Positions 17,589 to 27,133 of a stretch of DNA of 64,000 bases are shown one piece after another. The notes below the pieces were generated by a model, which did no database searches, was not told where the DNA came from, and was given only the letters and a program-made list of their open reading frames with translations. The position numbers and the translations under genes were made by a program. Source of the DNA: Lysinibacillus fusiformis (GTDB lineage Bacteria > Bacillota > Bacilli > Bacillales_A > Planococcaceae); assembly GCF_003049525.1 (NCBI RefSeq), contig NZ_PYWL01000006.1:124001-188000 (forward strand). Reading direction: 5' to 3'. Every line of letters starts with the position of its first letter. The stretch's first letter is position 1.

Positions 17589-18743
17589 ATGAACGAGACA
17601 ATTTATTTGGATAATAGTGCCACAACAAAACCATTAAAAGAAGTTCTACAGGCGTTTATGGTTGTGAATGAGCAGTATTATGCCAATCCTGCATCTATCC
17701 ATGCGATGGGTGTTGAAGCAAATGATTTATTAATGCGTGCACGTGAGCAAGTAGCAGATATTTTGCAAACAGAAGCAAAAAATGTGCTATTTACTTCAGG
17801 TGGTACGGAATCGAATAATGCGGCGATTTTTGGAATAGCACGTAGCAATACACATATAGGAAAGCATATTTTAACGACTGAAATAGAACATCCTTCAGTT
17901 TTAGAGACTGTTAAACAGCTCTCAAAAGAGGGCTTTGAAGTGGAATATTTAAATGTTGATCAGCGTGGTGTTATTTCGTTGGATGAACTTCGTGCAAAAA
18001 TACGAAAAGATACAATTTTAGTAAGTGTGATGCATGTAAACAATGAAATGGGTGCGATTCAACCGATAGAGGAAGCTGCTAAATTAATCCATGAAATGAG
18101 TCGGGCAGCCTTACATGTGGATGCTGTACAAAGCTTTGGAAAATTGGCTGTATCCTTTAAGGGTGAAGAGGGACCGGATTGTATTTCAATCTCAGGTCAT
18201 AAAATTCATGGCTTTAAAGGCTCTGGTGTATTAGCATTCCGTAAAGCGATAAGATGGCAGCCATATGCACTTGGTGGCGGCCAAGAATTTGGATTGCGTA
18301 GTGGGACTGTTGCTGTTCCACAAGCTGTCGCTTTATCTAAGGCAGCTCGGATGGCGGTTGAAACCATGAATGACCATGCAAAAATTTATCGTCAATGGCA
18401 TGATGAAATACTTGCACAGTTACACGAATATGGAGAAGCTATTCATATTTTATCGACTCCGCAGGGAGCGTCACATATTATATCTTTCAGTGTTCGCGAT
18501 TTAAAAGGAGAAGTCATCATTAATGCGATGCAAAAACGAGGCGTTATTGTATCTACATCCAGTGCTTGTTCTTCGAAGCAAACTAAAACAAGTCATGTTG
18601 TTGAAGCATTGCATCTAGATGAGCATTATAAAAAAGGTGTTATCCGTATTAGTTTTGGTGCACATAACACGGTCGAAGATATTGAAAAGTTTAAACAAGT
18701 ATTAGCAGAAGTAATGCTAGAGCTTAAAGGAGAAATAAAGTAA
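17589..18743 (+). CDS. Cysteine desulfurase (NifS/IscS group)
   Basis: A 384-residue pyridoxal-phosphate enzyme that takes sulfur from cysteine and passes a persulfide to partners. The PLP lysine is K205 in SGHKIHGFKGSG, and the active-site cysteine C327 sits in STSSACSSKQTK. YLDNSATTKP is the family start, so I place the start at 17589, although the ribosome site there is weak. The stop overlaps the thiI start (TAATG), so sulfur donor and acceptor are translationally coupled. It corresponds to NifZ next to ThiI in B. subtilis and should serve 4-thiouridine synthesis. Confidence 0.94.
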   Translation: MNETIYLDNSATTKPLKEVLQAFMVVNEQYYANPASIHAMGVEANDLLMRAREQVADILQTEAKNVLFTSGGTESNNAAIFGIARSNTHIGKHILTTEIEHPSVLETVKQLSKEGFEVEYLNVDQRGVISLDELRAKIRKDTILVSVMHVNNEMGAIQPIEEAAKLIHEMSRAALHVDAVQSFGKLAVSFKGEEGPDCISISGHKIHGFKGSGVLAFRKAIRWQPYALGGGQEFGLRSGTVAVPQAVALSKAARMAVETMNDHAKIYRQWHDEILAQLHEYGEAIHILSTPQGASHIISFSVRDLKGEVIINAMQKRGVIVSTSSACSSKQTKTSHVVEALHLDEHYKKGVIRISFGAHNTVEDIEKFKQVLAEVMLELKGEIK

Positions 18744-19957
18744 TGATTTGGAAAGAAATTTTAATTAGATATGGCGAACTTTCTACAAAAGGTCGCAACA
18801 AGATGGATTTTATCCGCCGTTTACGTGAAAATATCCGTCATGCATTTGCTGATTTAGGACATCTCCATATTCGTACAGAACGTGATCGAATGTTTATTGC
18901 GATAGAGAATGAAGAACAAATGCAAACACTAGTAACAGGTTTGCCTAAAATTTTTGGTATTCAATCATTTAGTCCGGTTGCAGCATGTGAAAAAGATATG
19001 GAAAGTATGAAAAAACTGGCGATTACGATAATGGAGACATTTAAAGAAAAGCCATATACATTTAAAGTGGAAGTGAAACGTACCGATAAAACCTTCCCAT
19101 TAGAATCACACGCGATTCAACGGGAGATTGGTGGATATGTTTTACCTCAATTTAATAATTTATCTGTTAAAGTGAAGCGACCTGATATTGAGTTACGTGT
19201 AGAAGTCCGCCATGATGCAACCTATATGATGGCACAAGTCATTCCAGGTGCAGGCGGAATGCCTGTAGGATCAAACGGGAAGTCATTGTTAATGCTTTCA
19301 GGTGGTATTGATAGTCCAGTTGCAGGTTATTTAATGATGAAACGCGGAGTCCGTTTAGAAGCCATTCACTTTTTTAGTCCGCCCTATACAAGCGAAAATT
19401 CATTGGAAAAAGTAAAAGTGCTTGCAAATGAGTTAACGAAGTTTGGAGCTAATATACGATTACATGTTATTCCTTTTACTGAAATACAAGTTCTGATTAA
19501 AGAAAAAGTACCTTCTAATGTATCAATGACAACAACTCGGCGTATGATGTTAAAAGTTGCTGATCAAGTGCGAGAAGAAATCGGTGCTCTTGCGATTGTC
19601 ACAGGAGAAAGTCTTGGACAAGTAGCAAGTCAAACACTTGAAAGCTTAACAGCAATAAATGCAGTAACGAATACACCTATTTTACGACCGTTAATTTCAT
19701 CAGATAAATTAGAAATCATTGAGTTAGCTGAACAAATCGGCACATATGAAACATCTATTCAGCCTTTTGAGGACTGCTGTACAATCTTTACGCCTGCTAG
19801 TCCTAAAACAAAGCCTAAGCTCGAAAAGGTTGAGCATTACGAAAGCTTTTCTGATTTTGATGAACTGATAGCACGCGCGGTCAAAAATCGTGAGGTCTAT
19901 ATTTTCCCTAAGAAAGAAGAAGAGCAAAAGCAAGATAAGTTTGCTGATCTTTTATAA
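18743..19957 (+). CDS. thiI: tRNA 4-thiouridine synthetase ThiI
   Basis: A 404-residue enzyme that adenylates U8 of tRNA and inserts sulfur. It has an N-terminal ferredoxin-like part, a THUMP domain (about 60-165) and a PP-loop ATPase domain with SGGIDSP at about 186-192. No C-terminal rhodanese domain is present, as in Bacillus, so sulfur must come directly from the coupled cysteine desulfurase. AAAGGAGA lies before the ATG. Confidence 0.96.
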   Translation: MIWKEILIRYGELSTKGRNKMDFIRRLRENIRHAFADLGHLHIRTERDRMFIAIENEEQMQTLVTGLPKIFGIQSFSPVAACEKDMESMKKLAITIMETFKEKPYTFKVEVKRTDKTFPLESHAIQREIGGYVLPQFNNLSVKVKRPDIELRVEVRHDATYMMAQVIPGAGGMPVGSNGKSLLMLSGGIDSPVAGYLMMKRGVRLEAIHFFSPPYTSENSLEKVKVLANELTKFGANIRLHVIPFTEIQVLIKEKVPSNVSMTTTRRMMLKVADQVREEIGALAIVTGESLGQVASQTLESLTAINAVTNTPILRPLISSDKLEIIELAEQIGTYETSIQPFEDCCTIFTPASPKTKPKLEKVEHYESFSDFDELIARAVKNREVYIFPKKEEEQKQDKFADLL

Positions 19958-19968
19958 ATCAAAATTTC

Positions 19969-20008
19969 AAAAGCCGTCTCAAATAGCTTATTTGAGACGG
20001 CTTTTTTG
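19969..20008 (+). terminator. Terminator of the cysteine desulfurase-thiI operon
   Basis: AAAAGCCGTCTCAAATA pairs with TATTTGAGACGGCTTTT, with a T run after it. Confidence 0.92.
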
Positions 20009-20057
20009 TATAGTTCGCCGAATGCCAATAGAGGTACATTTTACCTTTATTTTTTTT

Positions 20058-20086
20058 GTATTAAAAATCTAATAACGCACATTCTA
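20058..20086 (+). promoter_or_regulatory. Possible sigma-G promoter of the SASP gene
   Basis: GTATT at 20058 and CATTCTA (20080-20086, fits CATnnTA) with 17 bases between. The start site would fall very close to the ribosome site, so this is tentative. Confidence 0.3.
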
Positions 20087-20108
20087 TATTCACAAGGAGG
20101 TGAGAAAC

Positions 20109-20327
20109 ATGGCTTCAAACAACAACCGCAGTTCAAACCAGCTTGCAGTACCTGGTGTACAACAAGCACTTGATCAAATGAAATACGAAATTGCACAAGA
20201 ATTTGGTGTTCAATTAGGGGCTGACGCTTCAGCTCGTGCTAACGGTTCCGTTGGTGGTGAAATCACTAAACGTCTTGTACAAATGGCAGAATCTCAATTA
20301 AAAGGTATGCCAAACAACAACAACTAA
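20109..20327 (+). CDS. Alpha/beta-type small acid-soluble spore protein
   Basis: A 72-residue DNA-binding spore protein that coats and protects spore [23 protein letters not shown] and the germination-protease site EIAQEFGV are present, as is the second conserved block [16 protein letters not shown]. The N- and C-termini are rich in Asn, as in this family. AAGGAGGTGA lies before the ATG. It lies behind thiI as sspA does in B. subtilis. It shows that the organism forms endospores. Confidence 0.96.
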   Translation: MASNNNRSSNQLAVPGVQQALDQMKYEIAQEFGVQLGADASARANGSVGGEITKRLVQMAESQLKGMPNNNN

Positions 20328-20355
20328 TAAATGCTAACTAAGCATTTATAAACTC

Positions 20356-20395
20356 AAAACCAGTGACCGTAAAAGGCACTGGTTTTAGTTTGTTT
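20356..20395. terminator. Terminator between the SASP gene and thiE
   Basis: AAAACCAGTG (20356-20365) pairs with CACTGGTTTT (20377-20386). It can serve both convergent genes, though the T run is interrupted. Confidence 0.75.
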
Positions 20396-20400
20396 ATCAA

Positions 20401-21042
20401 TCATTTTTTTATGCGAGATAAAGACTTAAACATGGATACTGTTTGTTCAATATCCTTACTGTCACAGATAGCAGAAATAACAGCAACTCCGTCAGCACCA
20501 GCTTGCAAAACAACATTAGCGTTTGTCCAATTTATTCCACCTATGGCTACAATGGGCAAGTTAGGCTGCAATTTGGAAGCTTGCTGTAAAAAAATTGTGC
20601 CACATGGTGGTTGTGCATCACTTTTAGATGTTGTGGCAAAAATAGGTCCAATTCCTACATAGTCCGCATGATGGTCAATAGCCGTTTGTAGCTCTTCCTG
20701 TGAATGTACAGAAACGCCAAGGAGCCGGTTTGCCATTTTTTTACGTGCAATGGCAATCTGTTCATCATCTTGGCCAATATGAACACCATCTGCACCAAGT
20801 CGAACTGCTAGATCCACATCATCGTTAATGATAAACGGCACACGGTAATGTTGACATCGTTTTTGGCATTGGCGGGCAAATTGCTCATAAGCTAATCCTG
20901 TTAATGCATTAGGACCCTTTTCACGTAATTGAAACATAGTAATGCCAGCCCGCAGCGCTTGTTCGAGTACAGCTAAAGGTTCCTGTTGGGAAACATTGCT
21001 TGTACCCATAATAAAATAAAGCTGTAAATCTTCACGTTTCAA
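20401..21042 (-). CDS. thiE: Thiamine-phosphate synthase
   Basis: A 213-residue TIM-barrel enzyme that joins HMP pyrophosphate and thiazole phosphate to thiamine phosphate. LREKG, the diphosphate-binding IINDDVDLAVRLGADGVHIGQDD, GVSVHSQEEL, YVGIGPIF and AIGGI are all present. It begins with TTG at 21042 with GAGGTGA upstream and overlaps the end of thiD by 11 bases. It is the last gene of the thiMDE operon under TPP riboswitch control. Confidence 0.95.
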   Translation of the reverse strand: MKREDLQLYFIMGTSNVSQQEPLAVLEQALRAGITMFQLREKGPNALTGLAYEQFARQCQKRCQHYRVPFIINDDVDLAVRLGADGVHIGQDDEQIAIARKKMANRLLGVSVHSQEELQTAIDHHADYVGIGPIFATTSKSDAQPPCGTIFLQQASKLQPNLPIVAIGGINWTNANVVLQAGADGVAVISAICDSKDIEQTVSMFKSLSRIKK

Positions 21043-21856
21043 GTAATTTCACCTCGCAGGCACCTTTATGCAACTGATAAGCAAAATGATTTGTGGGCCC
21101 ATGACCATTACCAATGTCTAAATCGTGCATAATGGCTAATTGTATAAATTTTTTAGCTTCGATAATAGCTTTTTCAATGGACAAACCTTGACCAAGGAAA
21201 GCCGTGATAGCTGCTGAAAATGTACAACCTGTACCATGTGTGTTTTCCGTCGAAATACGAGGAGACTGCATGGAAAATGATTTGTCATTTTTTATAAATA
21301 CATAATCAATTGCATATAACGAATTGGGTAGATGCCCACCTTTAATGATGACACATTGAACACCTAGTTGGAAAAAGCATTGAGCAATTTCCTCCATATC
21401 CGAGAAATGATTTATTTTTCTTCCCGTAAGTGCCTCTGCTTCTGGTATATTTGGTGTCACAATTGTAGCAAGAGGAAGTAAAGACATGCGCATGGCCTCG
21501 ATAGCCTCTTGCTGCAGTAAGCTTTCTCCACCTTTTGCAATCATAACGGGATCAACAATTAGTGGGATTTTTAAATCGTCAATAATGTGTGCAATACCTT
21601 GAATAATTTCCGAGGAATAAAGCATCCCTGTTTTAATCGCAGCAATCGAAAAATCTTCAAGTAATGCATGAAATTGTTTTTCAACAAAGTCAACGTCAAT
21701 TGGGAAAACCCCTGTTACACCAATTGTGTTTTGAGCAGTTAATGCTGTAATAACGGAGGTGCCAAAAACCCCTAATTCCTGAAATGTTTTTAAATCAGCC
21801 TGAATGCCAGCGCCACCGCCACTATCCGAGCCTGCAATTGTCGTTACAATATGCAT
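21032..21856 (-). CDS. thiD: Hydroxymethylpyrimidine (phosphate) kinase
   Basis: A 274-residue ribokinase-fold enzyme that phosphorylates HMP and HMP phosphate. TIAGSDSGGGAGIQADLKTF is the family start, VDPVMIAKGG and TPNIPEAEALTG follow, and the anion hole and catalytic base sit in TENTHGTGCTFSAAI. It overlaps both thiM and thiE by a few bases, so translation is probably coupled. GGAGGGTGA precedes the ATG. Confidence 0.95.
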   Translation of the reverse strand: MHIVTTIAGSDSGGGAGIQADLKTFQELGVFGTSVITALTAQNTIGVTGVFPIDVDFVEKQFHALLEDFSIAAIKTGMLYSSEIIQGIAHIIDDLKIPLIVDPVMIAKGGESLLQQEAIEAMRMSLLPLATIVTPNIPEAEALTGRKINHFSDMEEIAQCFFQLGVQCVIIKGGHLPNSLYAIDYVFIKNDKSFSMQSPRISTENTHGTGCTFSAAITAFLGQGLSIEKAIIEAKKFIQLAIMHDLDIGNGHGPTNHFAYQLHKGACEVKLLET

Positions 21857-22611
21857 GATGCCTCACCCTCCTTTGAAAGACGATGTAAGGCATTAAGCAA
21901 AGCAATTTGAATATCCCCGATATCCTCTGTAAATGCGGATGCTAACTCAGCTGCTTTTTTATAGTATGTCAGTGTTTCCGCTAATTGGCTATACGGATCA
22001 TCTCCTGAAGAGAAGGCTGCTCCACATATAGCGCTAAGTAAACAGCCTGTACCCGTTACTTCAGTCATTTGTGAATTTCCACCTGTAATCCATTGGCTCT
22101 GCACACCGTCTGTCATAAAATCATGTTTGCCTGTAACAATGACTATACAGTTGTAGCGTTGAGCCAATAGTGTAGCCTCAGTCTCTATGGCAATAAATCC
22201 CTCACCACTATCAACACCTTTTTGTTGCCATTCTACATTGGCTAATGCCGCAAGCTCACCCTTGTTACAGCGTATGACTGCAAATTGTATAGCTGAAAGT
22301 AATAGGTGTACGGTTTCCTTGCGATAAACTGTGGCACCTGCGCCAACCGGATCTAATATAACAGGAATGGCAAGGGTATTTGCTTTTTTTCCTGCTAACA
22401 GCATTGATTCTTTTGTTCGGTCATTTAGTGTACCAATATTGATTAAAAGAGCGTCTGCAATGGCGACCATTTCCTCCACCTCATGGCTATCATCAGCCAT
22501 GACAGGAGAGGCACCTAATGCCAATAGACCATTGGCTTGGAAATTAGCCACGACATAATTAGTTATACAGTGAATAAGCGGTTGTTGTTGACGAATTGTT
22601 TGAAAAATCAT
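21844..22611 (-). CDS. thiM: Hydroxyethylthiazole kinase
   Basis: A 255-residue kinase that salvages the thiazole half of thiamine. HCITNYVVANFQANGLLALGASP is the family start, and LDPVGAGATVYR and VTGTGCLLSAICGA are the substrate and phosphate loops. It is the first gene after the TPP riboswitch and has AAAGGAGGA before its ATG. The set thiM-thiD-thiE handles salvage plus coupling; de novo genes such as thiC or thiG are not in the window. Confidence 0.95.
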   Translation of the reverse strand: MIFQTIRQQQPLIHCITNYVVANFQANGLLALGASPVMADDSHEVEEMVAIADALLINIGTLNDRTKESMLLAGKKANTLAIPVILDPVGAGATVYRKETVHLLLSAIQFAVIRCNKGELAALANVEWQQKGVDSGEGFIAIETEATLLAQRYNCIVIVTGKHDFMTDGVQSQWITGGNSQMTEVTGTGCLLSAICGAAFSSGDDPYSQLAETLTYYKKAAELASAFTEDIGDIQIALLNALHRLSKEGEASCIL

Positions 22612-22643
22612 TTTAGTCCTCCTTTATGGGTGGACGTAAGCAT

Positions 22644-22689
22644 GCAAAAAAGGCCCTTTTACGTAAAAATGCACGAAAAAGAGCCTTTC
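22644..22689 (-). terminator. Intrinsic terminator of the TPP riboswitch
   Basis: On the minus strand AAAGGCTCTTTT pairs with AAAAGGGCCTTT (one G-T pair), followed by a T run. It lies between the aptamer and thiM and is the likely expression platform. Confidence 0.85.
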
Positions 22690-22704
22690 ATCTGAAAAAA
22701 CGAT

Positions 22705-22795
22705 GTTCATTGCTCCCTACGTCAGTATTAACTAACAGGTTCAAAGGGTCAGGTTTTACCTTCTCAACTCTTTATGAGTCCCCCTGCAATCTTGC
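22705..22795 (-). promoter_or_regulatory. TPP riboswitch (THI element) of thiMDE
   Basis: The minus strand carries the core ACCCTTTGAACCTG, then TTAATACTGACGTAGGGA and, at the 5' side, CAGGGGGACTC plus TTGAGA. This is the thi-box consensus for thiamine pyrophosphate binding. When bound, the terminator that follows should stop transcription. Confidence 0.95.
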
Positions 22796-22928
22796 TGTTA
22801 GTTGACCAAAATGTACCATACTTTTCGTATGTATTCAATAGCAAGTTTTCCTATCGACAAAACGTGACTGATGCCATATAGCTAAGCATGATAGTTGTCA
22901 TGACTTTACTTAAATCAAGTGTAAACCA

Positions 22929-22955
22929 TTGAAAATACTAAAAAAGGAGTATAAT
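22929..22955 (+). promoter_or_regulatory. Promoter of the acyl-CoA synthetase gene
   Basis: TTGAAA (22929-22934) and TATAAT (22950-22955). The spacer is only 15 bases, so strength is uncertain. Confidence 0.4.
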
Positions 22956-22982
22956 GTGTCTTAACAAAAGGAGGCATTTGCC

Positions 22983-24566
22983 ATGAATAGACAAGAATTA
23001 GTAGCACCAGAATGGTATAACATAACAGATGAATTTGAAAAATATGCAAAGGATTCAACTAAAAATGCATTGATTATTTATCATGAGCATTCTGATGTAC
23101 AATTTATCACCTACGCACATTTACTTGAAAGAGCGAATCAGGCGGCACATGTCTTTACAAAAAGTGGATTAACTAAAGGTGATGTCATTTTAGTGATGGT
23201 ACCACGCTCAGTAGAAGCATACATTGTCTATATTGCTGCATTAAAAGCGGGTTTAATAATCATTCCAAGCTCTGAAATGCTAAGAACAAAAGATATTGAG
23301 TATCGTATTCATCATGCTGATGCTAAAGCTGTTGTAGCCTTTGAGCCTTATATTGAGCAATTTGATCAAGTAGGAAATTTCCAAAATATACAGCAATTTG
23401 TTATCGGAAATGCACATGAACCATGGCAGCCGTTAGTAGACAAAATGCGAAAGCAACCAACAACTTACATAAATTCTACACCAACAAAAAGTACAGACCA
23501 TGCCTTTTTAGCTTACACAAGTGGCACAACAGGTAACCCGAAAGCTGCTGTGCATACTCATAGCTGGGGCTATGCACATTTACGGACAACAGCCCCACAC
23601 TGGCTAGGAGTACAAGAAAATGATATTGTATGGGCAACTGCAGCACCAGGATGGCAAAAATGGATTTGGAGTCCGTTTCTCGCGATTTTAGGCAGCGGTG
23701 CCACTGCATTTGTTTATAAAGGAAAGTTTGATGCAGCAACATATTTAGCGTTGCTTGAAAAATTTAAGATGAATGTCTTATGTTGCACACCGACAGAATA
23801 TCGTTTTATGGCAGCACTTGAAAATTTACAGGAGTATGACATCAGTTCAATTCGACAAGCTGTTTCAGCAGGTGAGCCATTGAACAGTGATGTCATTAAA
23901 AAATTCTCAGACACTTTCCATCTACAAGTGCGAGATGGTTATGGTCAGACTGAGAATACACTTCTTGTAGGGACTATGGTTGGTATGGACGCAAGAGTTG
24001 GTTCGATGGGTAAACCTACGCCAGGCAATACCGTTGACATTATAGACGATTTTGGCGAGCCAGTTGCTATAGGAGAAGTAGGTGATATTGCTGTTCATCG
24101 AGAAACACCTGCACTTTTTAAAAAATATTTAAATGATCCTGAACGTACTAATTTACAATTCCGTGGTGATTGGTATATAACAGGGGATCGAGCTTATAAA
24201 GATGCGGACGGCTACTTTTGGTTTGAAGGCCGCGGAGATGATGTTATTATTTCCTCAGGTTACACAATTGGACCTTTTGAAGTAGAGGATGCGCTGATGA
24301 AGCATCCGACTGTGAAAGAGGTTGCTGTCATTGCAAGTCCCGATAAAGTTCGCGGGAACATCGTTAAAGCATTCATTATCCTTCATAATGGTGTTAATGG
24401 TAATCAAGAGCTTATTCAATGCCTTCAAAATCATGTCAAATCATTAACGGCACCTTATAAATACCCACGTGCTATTGAATTTGTTACTGAGTTACCCAAA
24501 ACTGCATCTGGTAAAATTAGACGTGTTGAATTAAGACAACAAGAATTAAAACATCTTGTACAATAA
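22983..24566 (+). CDS. Acyl-CoA synthetase, MbcS/YtcI-like
   Basis: A 527-residue ANL-superfamily enzyme that activates a carboxylic acid to its acyl-CoA through an acyl-AMP. The P-loop is YTSGTTGNPKAAVH, the aromatic motif DGYGQTEN, the hinge region WYITGDRAYKDADGYFWFEGR, and the C-terminal lysine motif KTASGKIRR. It resembles the medium- or branched-short-chain enzyme MbcS (YtcI) found near sppA in B. subtilis; that substrate is inferred from context and length. AAAGGAGG precedes the ATG. It is monocistronic with a strong terminator. Confidence 0.85.
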   Translation: MNRQELVAPEWYNITDEFEKYAKDSTKNALIIYHEHSDVQFITYAHLLERANQAAHVFTKSGLTKGDVILVMVPRSVEAYIVYIAALKAGLIIIPSSEMLRTKDIEYRIHHADAKAVVAFEPYIEQFDQVGNFQNIQQFVIGNAHEPWQPLVDKMRKQPTTYINSTPTKSTDHAFLAYTSGTTGNPKAAVHTHSWGYAHLRTTAPHWLGVQENDIVWATAAPGWQKWIWSPFLAILGSGATAFVYKGKFDAATYLALLEKFKMNVLCCTPTEYRFMAALENLQEYDISSIRQAVSAGEPLNSDVIKKFSDTFHLQVRDGYGQTENTLLVGTMVGMDARVGSMGKPTPGNTVDIIDDFGEPVAIGEVGDIAVHRETPALFKKYLNDPERTNLQFRGDWYITGDRAYKDADGYFWFEGRGDDVIISSGYTIGPFEVEDALMKHPTVKEVAVIASPDKVRGNIVKAFIILHNGVNGNQELIQCLQNHVKSLTAPYKYPRAIEFVTELPKTASGKIRRVELRQQELKHLVQ

Positions 24567-24589
24567 TCATTTCCTAGGAAATAATGTCG

Positions 24590-24632
24590 AAAATCAAAGT
24601 TCATGCAAAGAAATGAACTTTGATTTTTTTTA
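24590..24632 (+). terminator. Terminator of the acyl-CoA synthetase gene
   Basis: AAAATCAAAGTTCAT pairs with ATGAACTTTGATTTT and a T run follows. Confidence 0.92.
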
Positions 24633-24750
24633 TATTTTTAGGTAAGGTATTATGAGGAAATAAATAGAATAAAACTTTTTGCATATTATTGCAAAAAAAT
24701 GAAACAAATGAGCAAGTCATACGTATTACGAGTTAAGGAGGCGGAAAGAC

Positions 24751-25764
24751 ATGAATGTTAAAAGGTGGGTTGCATTAATAGTGGCTGGTGTTCTTTTACT
24801 GTTTTCATTAGGGATTAATACCATTTTTGCACTATTTAAAGCAGATTTCCTAGGTAATTTTGACAGTTTAATGGCAGGAAATAACCTAGATGTATATGAA
24901 AATGTAATTGAAGGAGATAATTATGATAAAAGGATTGCCTATTTAAAGGTAGATGGAACAATCCAAGATATTGGATCAAGTTCACTATGGCAACCTGTTG
25001 CATATGATCATCAATTTTTCTTAGATCAATTGGATAATATTTTGTACGATGATACGATTCAAGGAATTGTTTTAAGTGTTAACTCTCCGGGTGGAGGGGT
25101 AAAAGAATCTGCTGAAATTTATAAAAAGCTATTAAAAATTAAAGAAGAACGACAAATTCCAATTTATGTATCGATGGATTCGATGGCAGCATCTGGTGGC
25201 TATTATATTTCTGCTCCAGCAGATAAAATATTTGCCCATCGGGATACAATTACAGGCTCGATTGGTGTAATCATGCAATCTATTAATTATCAAGCATTGG
25301 CTGAAAAAGTAGGTGTCAAATTCGAAACGTTTAAATCTGGCGAGCATAAGGATATGCTAAGTCCAATGCGTGATGTGACACCAGAGGAACGAGCGATGAT
25401 GCAGGATATGATTAATGAAACATACGAAGAATTTGTAGATATCGTTGAACAAGGACGTAATATGTCAGAAGCTGATGTGAAGAAAGTGGCGGATGGACGT
25501 ATCCTTGGCGGTACAAAAGCACTTGAAGCCGGTTTAGTTGATGAAATTGGCGACGAAGAAGCTGCCATTGCAGCCTTACGCGCAGATTTTGGACTAGAAG
25601 ATGCTGCATTATTTGAATATGCCTATGATATGGGCGGATGGCAATCTTATGTTGGAATGAAAATTGGCTCTATGTTCGGTCCTTCTGCAGAGGAAAAAAT
25701 GCTAATGAAAATTATGACGGATTACAATGCACCGAAAATGATGTATTTATACGGTGAATATTAA
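24751..25764 (+). CDS. sppA: Signal peptide peptidase SppA
   Basis: A 337-residue membrane-anchored serine protease (family S49) with a Ser/Lys dyad that degrades signal peptides after export. There is one N-terminal membrane helix (residues about 7-29). The catalytic serine fits S148 in MAASGGYYIS and the lysine K200 in SGEHKD, matching S147/K199 of B. subtilis SppA. It is the short, single-domain form. AAGGAGGCGG precedes the ATG. It shares a transcript with the RDD gene 12 bases later. Confidence 0.95.
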   Translation: MNVKRWVALIVAGVLLLFSLGINTIFALFKADFLGNFDSLMAGNNLDVYENVIEGDNYDKRIAYLKVDGTIQDIGSSSLWQPVAYDHQFFLDQLDNILYDDTIQGIVLSVNSPGGGVKESAEIYKKLLKIKEERQIPIYVSMDSMAASGGYYISAPADKIFAHRDTITGSIGVIMQSINYQALAEKVGVKFETFKSGEHKDMLSPMRDVTPEERAMMQDMINETYEEFVDIVEQGRNMSEADVKKVADGRILGGTKALEAGLVDEIGDEEAAIAALRADFGLEDAALFEYAYDMGGWQSYVGMKIGSMFGPSAEEKMLMKIMTDYNAPKMMYLYGEY

Positions 25765-25776
25765 GGAGGGAGTTCA

Positions 25777-26403
25777 ATGACAAACAATGAAGTTGTTATG
25801 CAAGGTTCACCCTCAATGGAAAATGGCTTTTTTAACAATGGCACGGAAGATTCAACAAGTCAAAAAAACTACACATTAAAAACGGCAGGCTTTTGGATCA
25901 GATTGTGGGCATTTTTATTGGATGGATTTATTGTATCTGCTGTAGTTGGCATACTCATTAACCCTATCTTTTATTTAATGGACTGGTCCTTATCAGAATC
26001 AGTTTGGTATGCTCCAATCTCCATTATATCGGCGATTCTTTATTACAGTTATTTTGTCCTTATGACGAAATTCTTTGGTCAAACGCTAGGGAAGATGGTA
26101 TTTGGGTTACGTGTAATTTCATTAAAGCATGATAACCTTACTTGGTCAGATGTGTTATTCCGTGAATGGATTGGGCGTATTATTAATAATATTGTGATGC
26201 CTCTCTATATTTTGGTAGTTATTTTGCCAGACAATCAAGGGTTGCATGACTATTTTGCCGATACAACAGTGGTGCATGAGAAAGTCTATATTGAAAAGAA
26301 CTTGGCGCCACTTGCTATAGAGAAAAAGGAAGAGCTTATAGTGTCTATTGAACAAGAGGGAAAACCTGAGCTAGAAAAACTAGAAGAAAAAAATGAACAA
26401 TAA
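25777..26403 (+). CDS. yteJ: RDD-family membrane protein, YteJ-like
   Basis: A 208-residue protein. After about 40 soluble residues, three or four hydrophobic segments carry the RDD signature (AGFWIRLWAFLLDGFIVSAVVG, then FFGQTLGKMVFGLRVI). A charged tail rich in E and K follows. In B. subtilis SppA and SteA (YteJ) work as a pair against antibiotic-like peptides, and the sppA-yteJ order is the same here. AAGGAGGGAG precedes the ATG. Confidence 0.88.
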   Translation: MTNNEVVMQGSPSMENGFFNNGTEDSTSQKNYTLKTAGFWIRLWAFLLDGFIVSAVVGILINPIFYLMDWSLSESVWYAPISIISAILYYSYFVLMTKFFGQTLGKMVFGLRVISLKHDNLTWSDVLFREWIGRIINNIVMPLYILVVILPDNQGLHDYFADTTVVHEKVYIEKNLAPLAIEKKEELIVSIEQEGKPELEKLEEKNEQ

Positions 26404-26407
26404 ACAA

Positions 26408-26439
26408 GAGACTGTCTCAAATGAAGAGACAGTCTTTTC
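26408..26439 (+). terminator. Terminator of sppA-yteJ
   Basis: GACTGTCTC (26410-26418) pairs with GAGACAGTC (26426-26434), then TTTTC. Confidence 0.85.
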
Positions 26440-26479
26440 TATTACTAGCTAACACTTAGAATAAAGTAAGCTATCTTAG

Positions 26480-26509
26480 TTGCAATTAATTCCCTTCATT
26501 TAGTAATAT
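26480..26509 (+). promoter_or_regulatory. Promoter of tpx
   Basis: TTGCAA (26480-26485) and TAATAT (26504-26509), 18-base spacer. Confidence 0.4.
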
Positions 26510-26540
26510 TATGTACATATGAAGATTAGGAGGCGTTTAT

Positions 26541-27044
26541 ATGGCACAAGTAACATTTAAAAATGGTCCAGTGACACTAGTAGGTAATGAAGTAAAGGTG
26601 GGCGATTCTGCACCAGATTTTACAGTATTAGCGAATGACCTTTCACCTGTAACATTAAAAGATTCCGAGGGGAAAATTCGTTTATTTAGTGTAGTACCAT
26701 CATTAGATACTGGTGTATGTGATGCGCAAACACGTCGTTTCAATGAAGAAGCAGCTAACTTAGGCGATAATGTAGTGATTTATACAGTATCTGTAGATCT
26801 TCCATTCGCTCAAAAACGTTGGTGTGGGGCAGCAGGTATTGATGCCGTTCAAACGGTTTCTGATCACCGCGACCTTTCATTTGGTGAGGCTTATGGCGTG
26901 TACATTCAAGAATTACGTCTTCTGACACGTGCAGTATTTGTTGTGGATGCAAACAATAAAGTAACATATGTTGAGTATGTACCTGAGGCAACAGACCATC
27001 CAAACTATGAAGCGGCTATTGAAGCTGTTAAAGCACTAGCATAA
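26541..27044 (+). CDS. tpx: Thiol peroxidase
   Basis: A 167-residue atypical 2-Cys peroxiredoxin that reduces hydrogen peroxide and organic peroxides with thioredoxin. The peroxidatic cysteine is C60 in [15 protein letters not shown] and the resolving cysteine C95 in QKRWCGAAG, the same spacing as E. coli Tpx. Length is normal. AGGAGGCG precedes the ATG. It sits before ytxK as in B. subtilis. Confidence 0.96.
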   Translation: MAQVTFKNGPVTLVGNEVKVGDSAPDFTVLANDLSPVTLKDSEGKIRLFSVVPSLDTGVCDAQTRRFNEEAANLGDNVVIYTVSVDLPFAQKRWCGAAGIDAVQTVSDHRDLSFGEAYGVYIQELRLLTRAVFVVDANNKVTYVEYVPEATDHPNYEAAIEAVKALA

Positions 27045-27133
27045 TGGCCTGCTTTTAGGCTAAGATAATACTAGACAAAGGGGCTGTGACGAGTGTTTGT
27101 CACGGCTCTTTTCTGCTTGAAAGGAAGTTATCT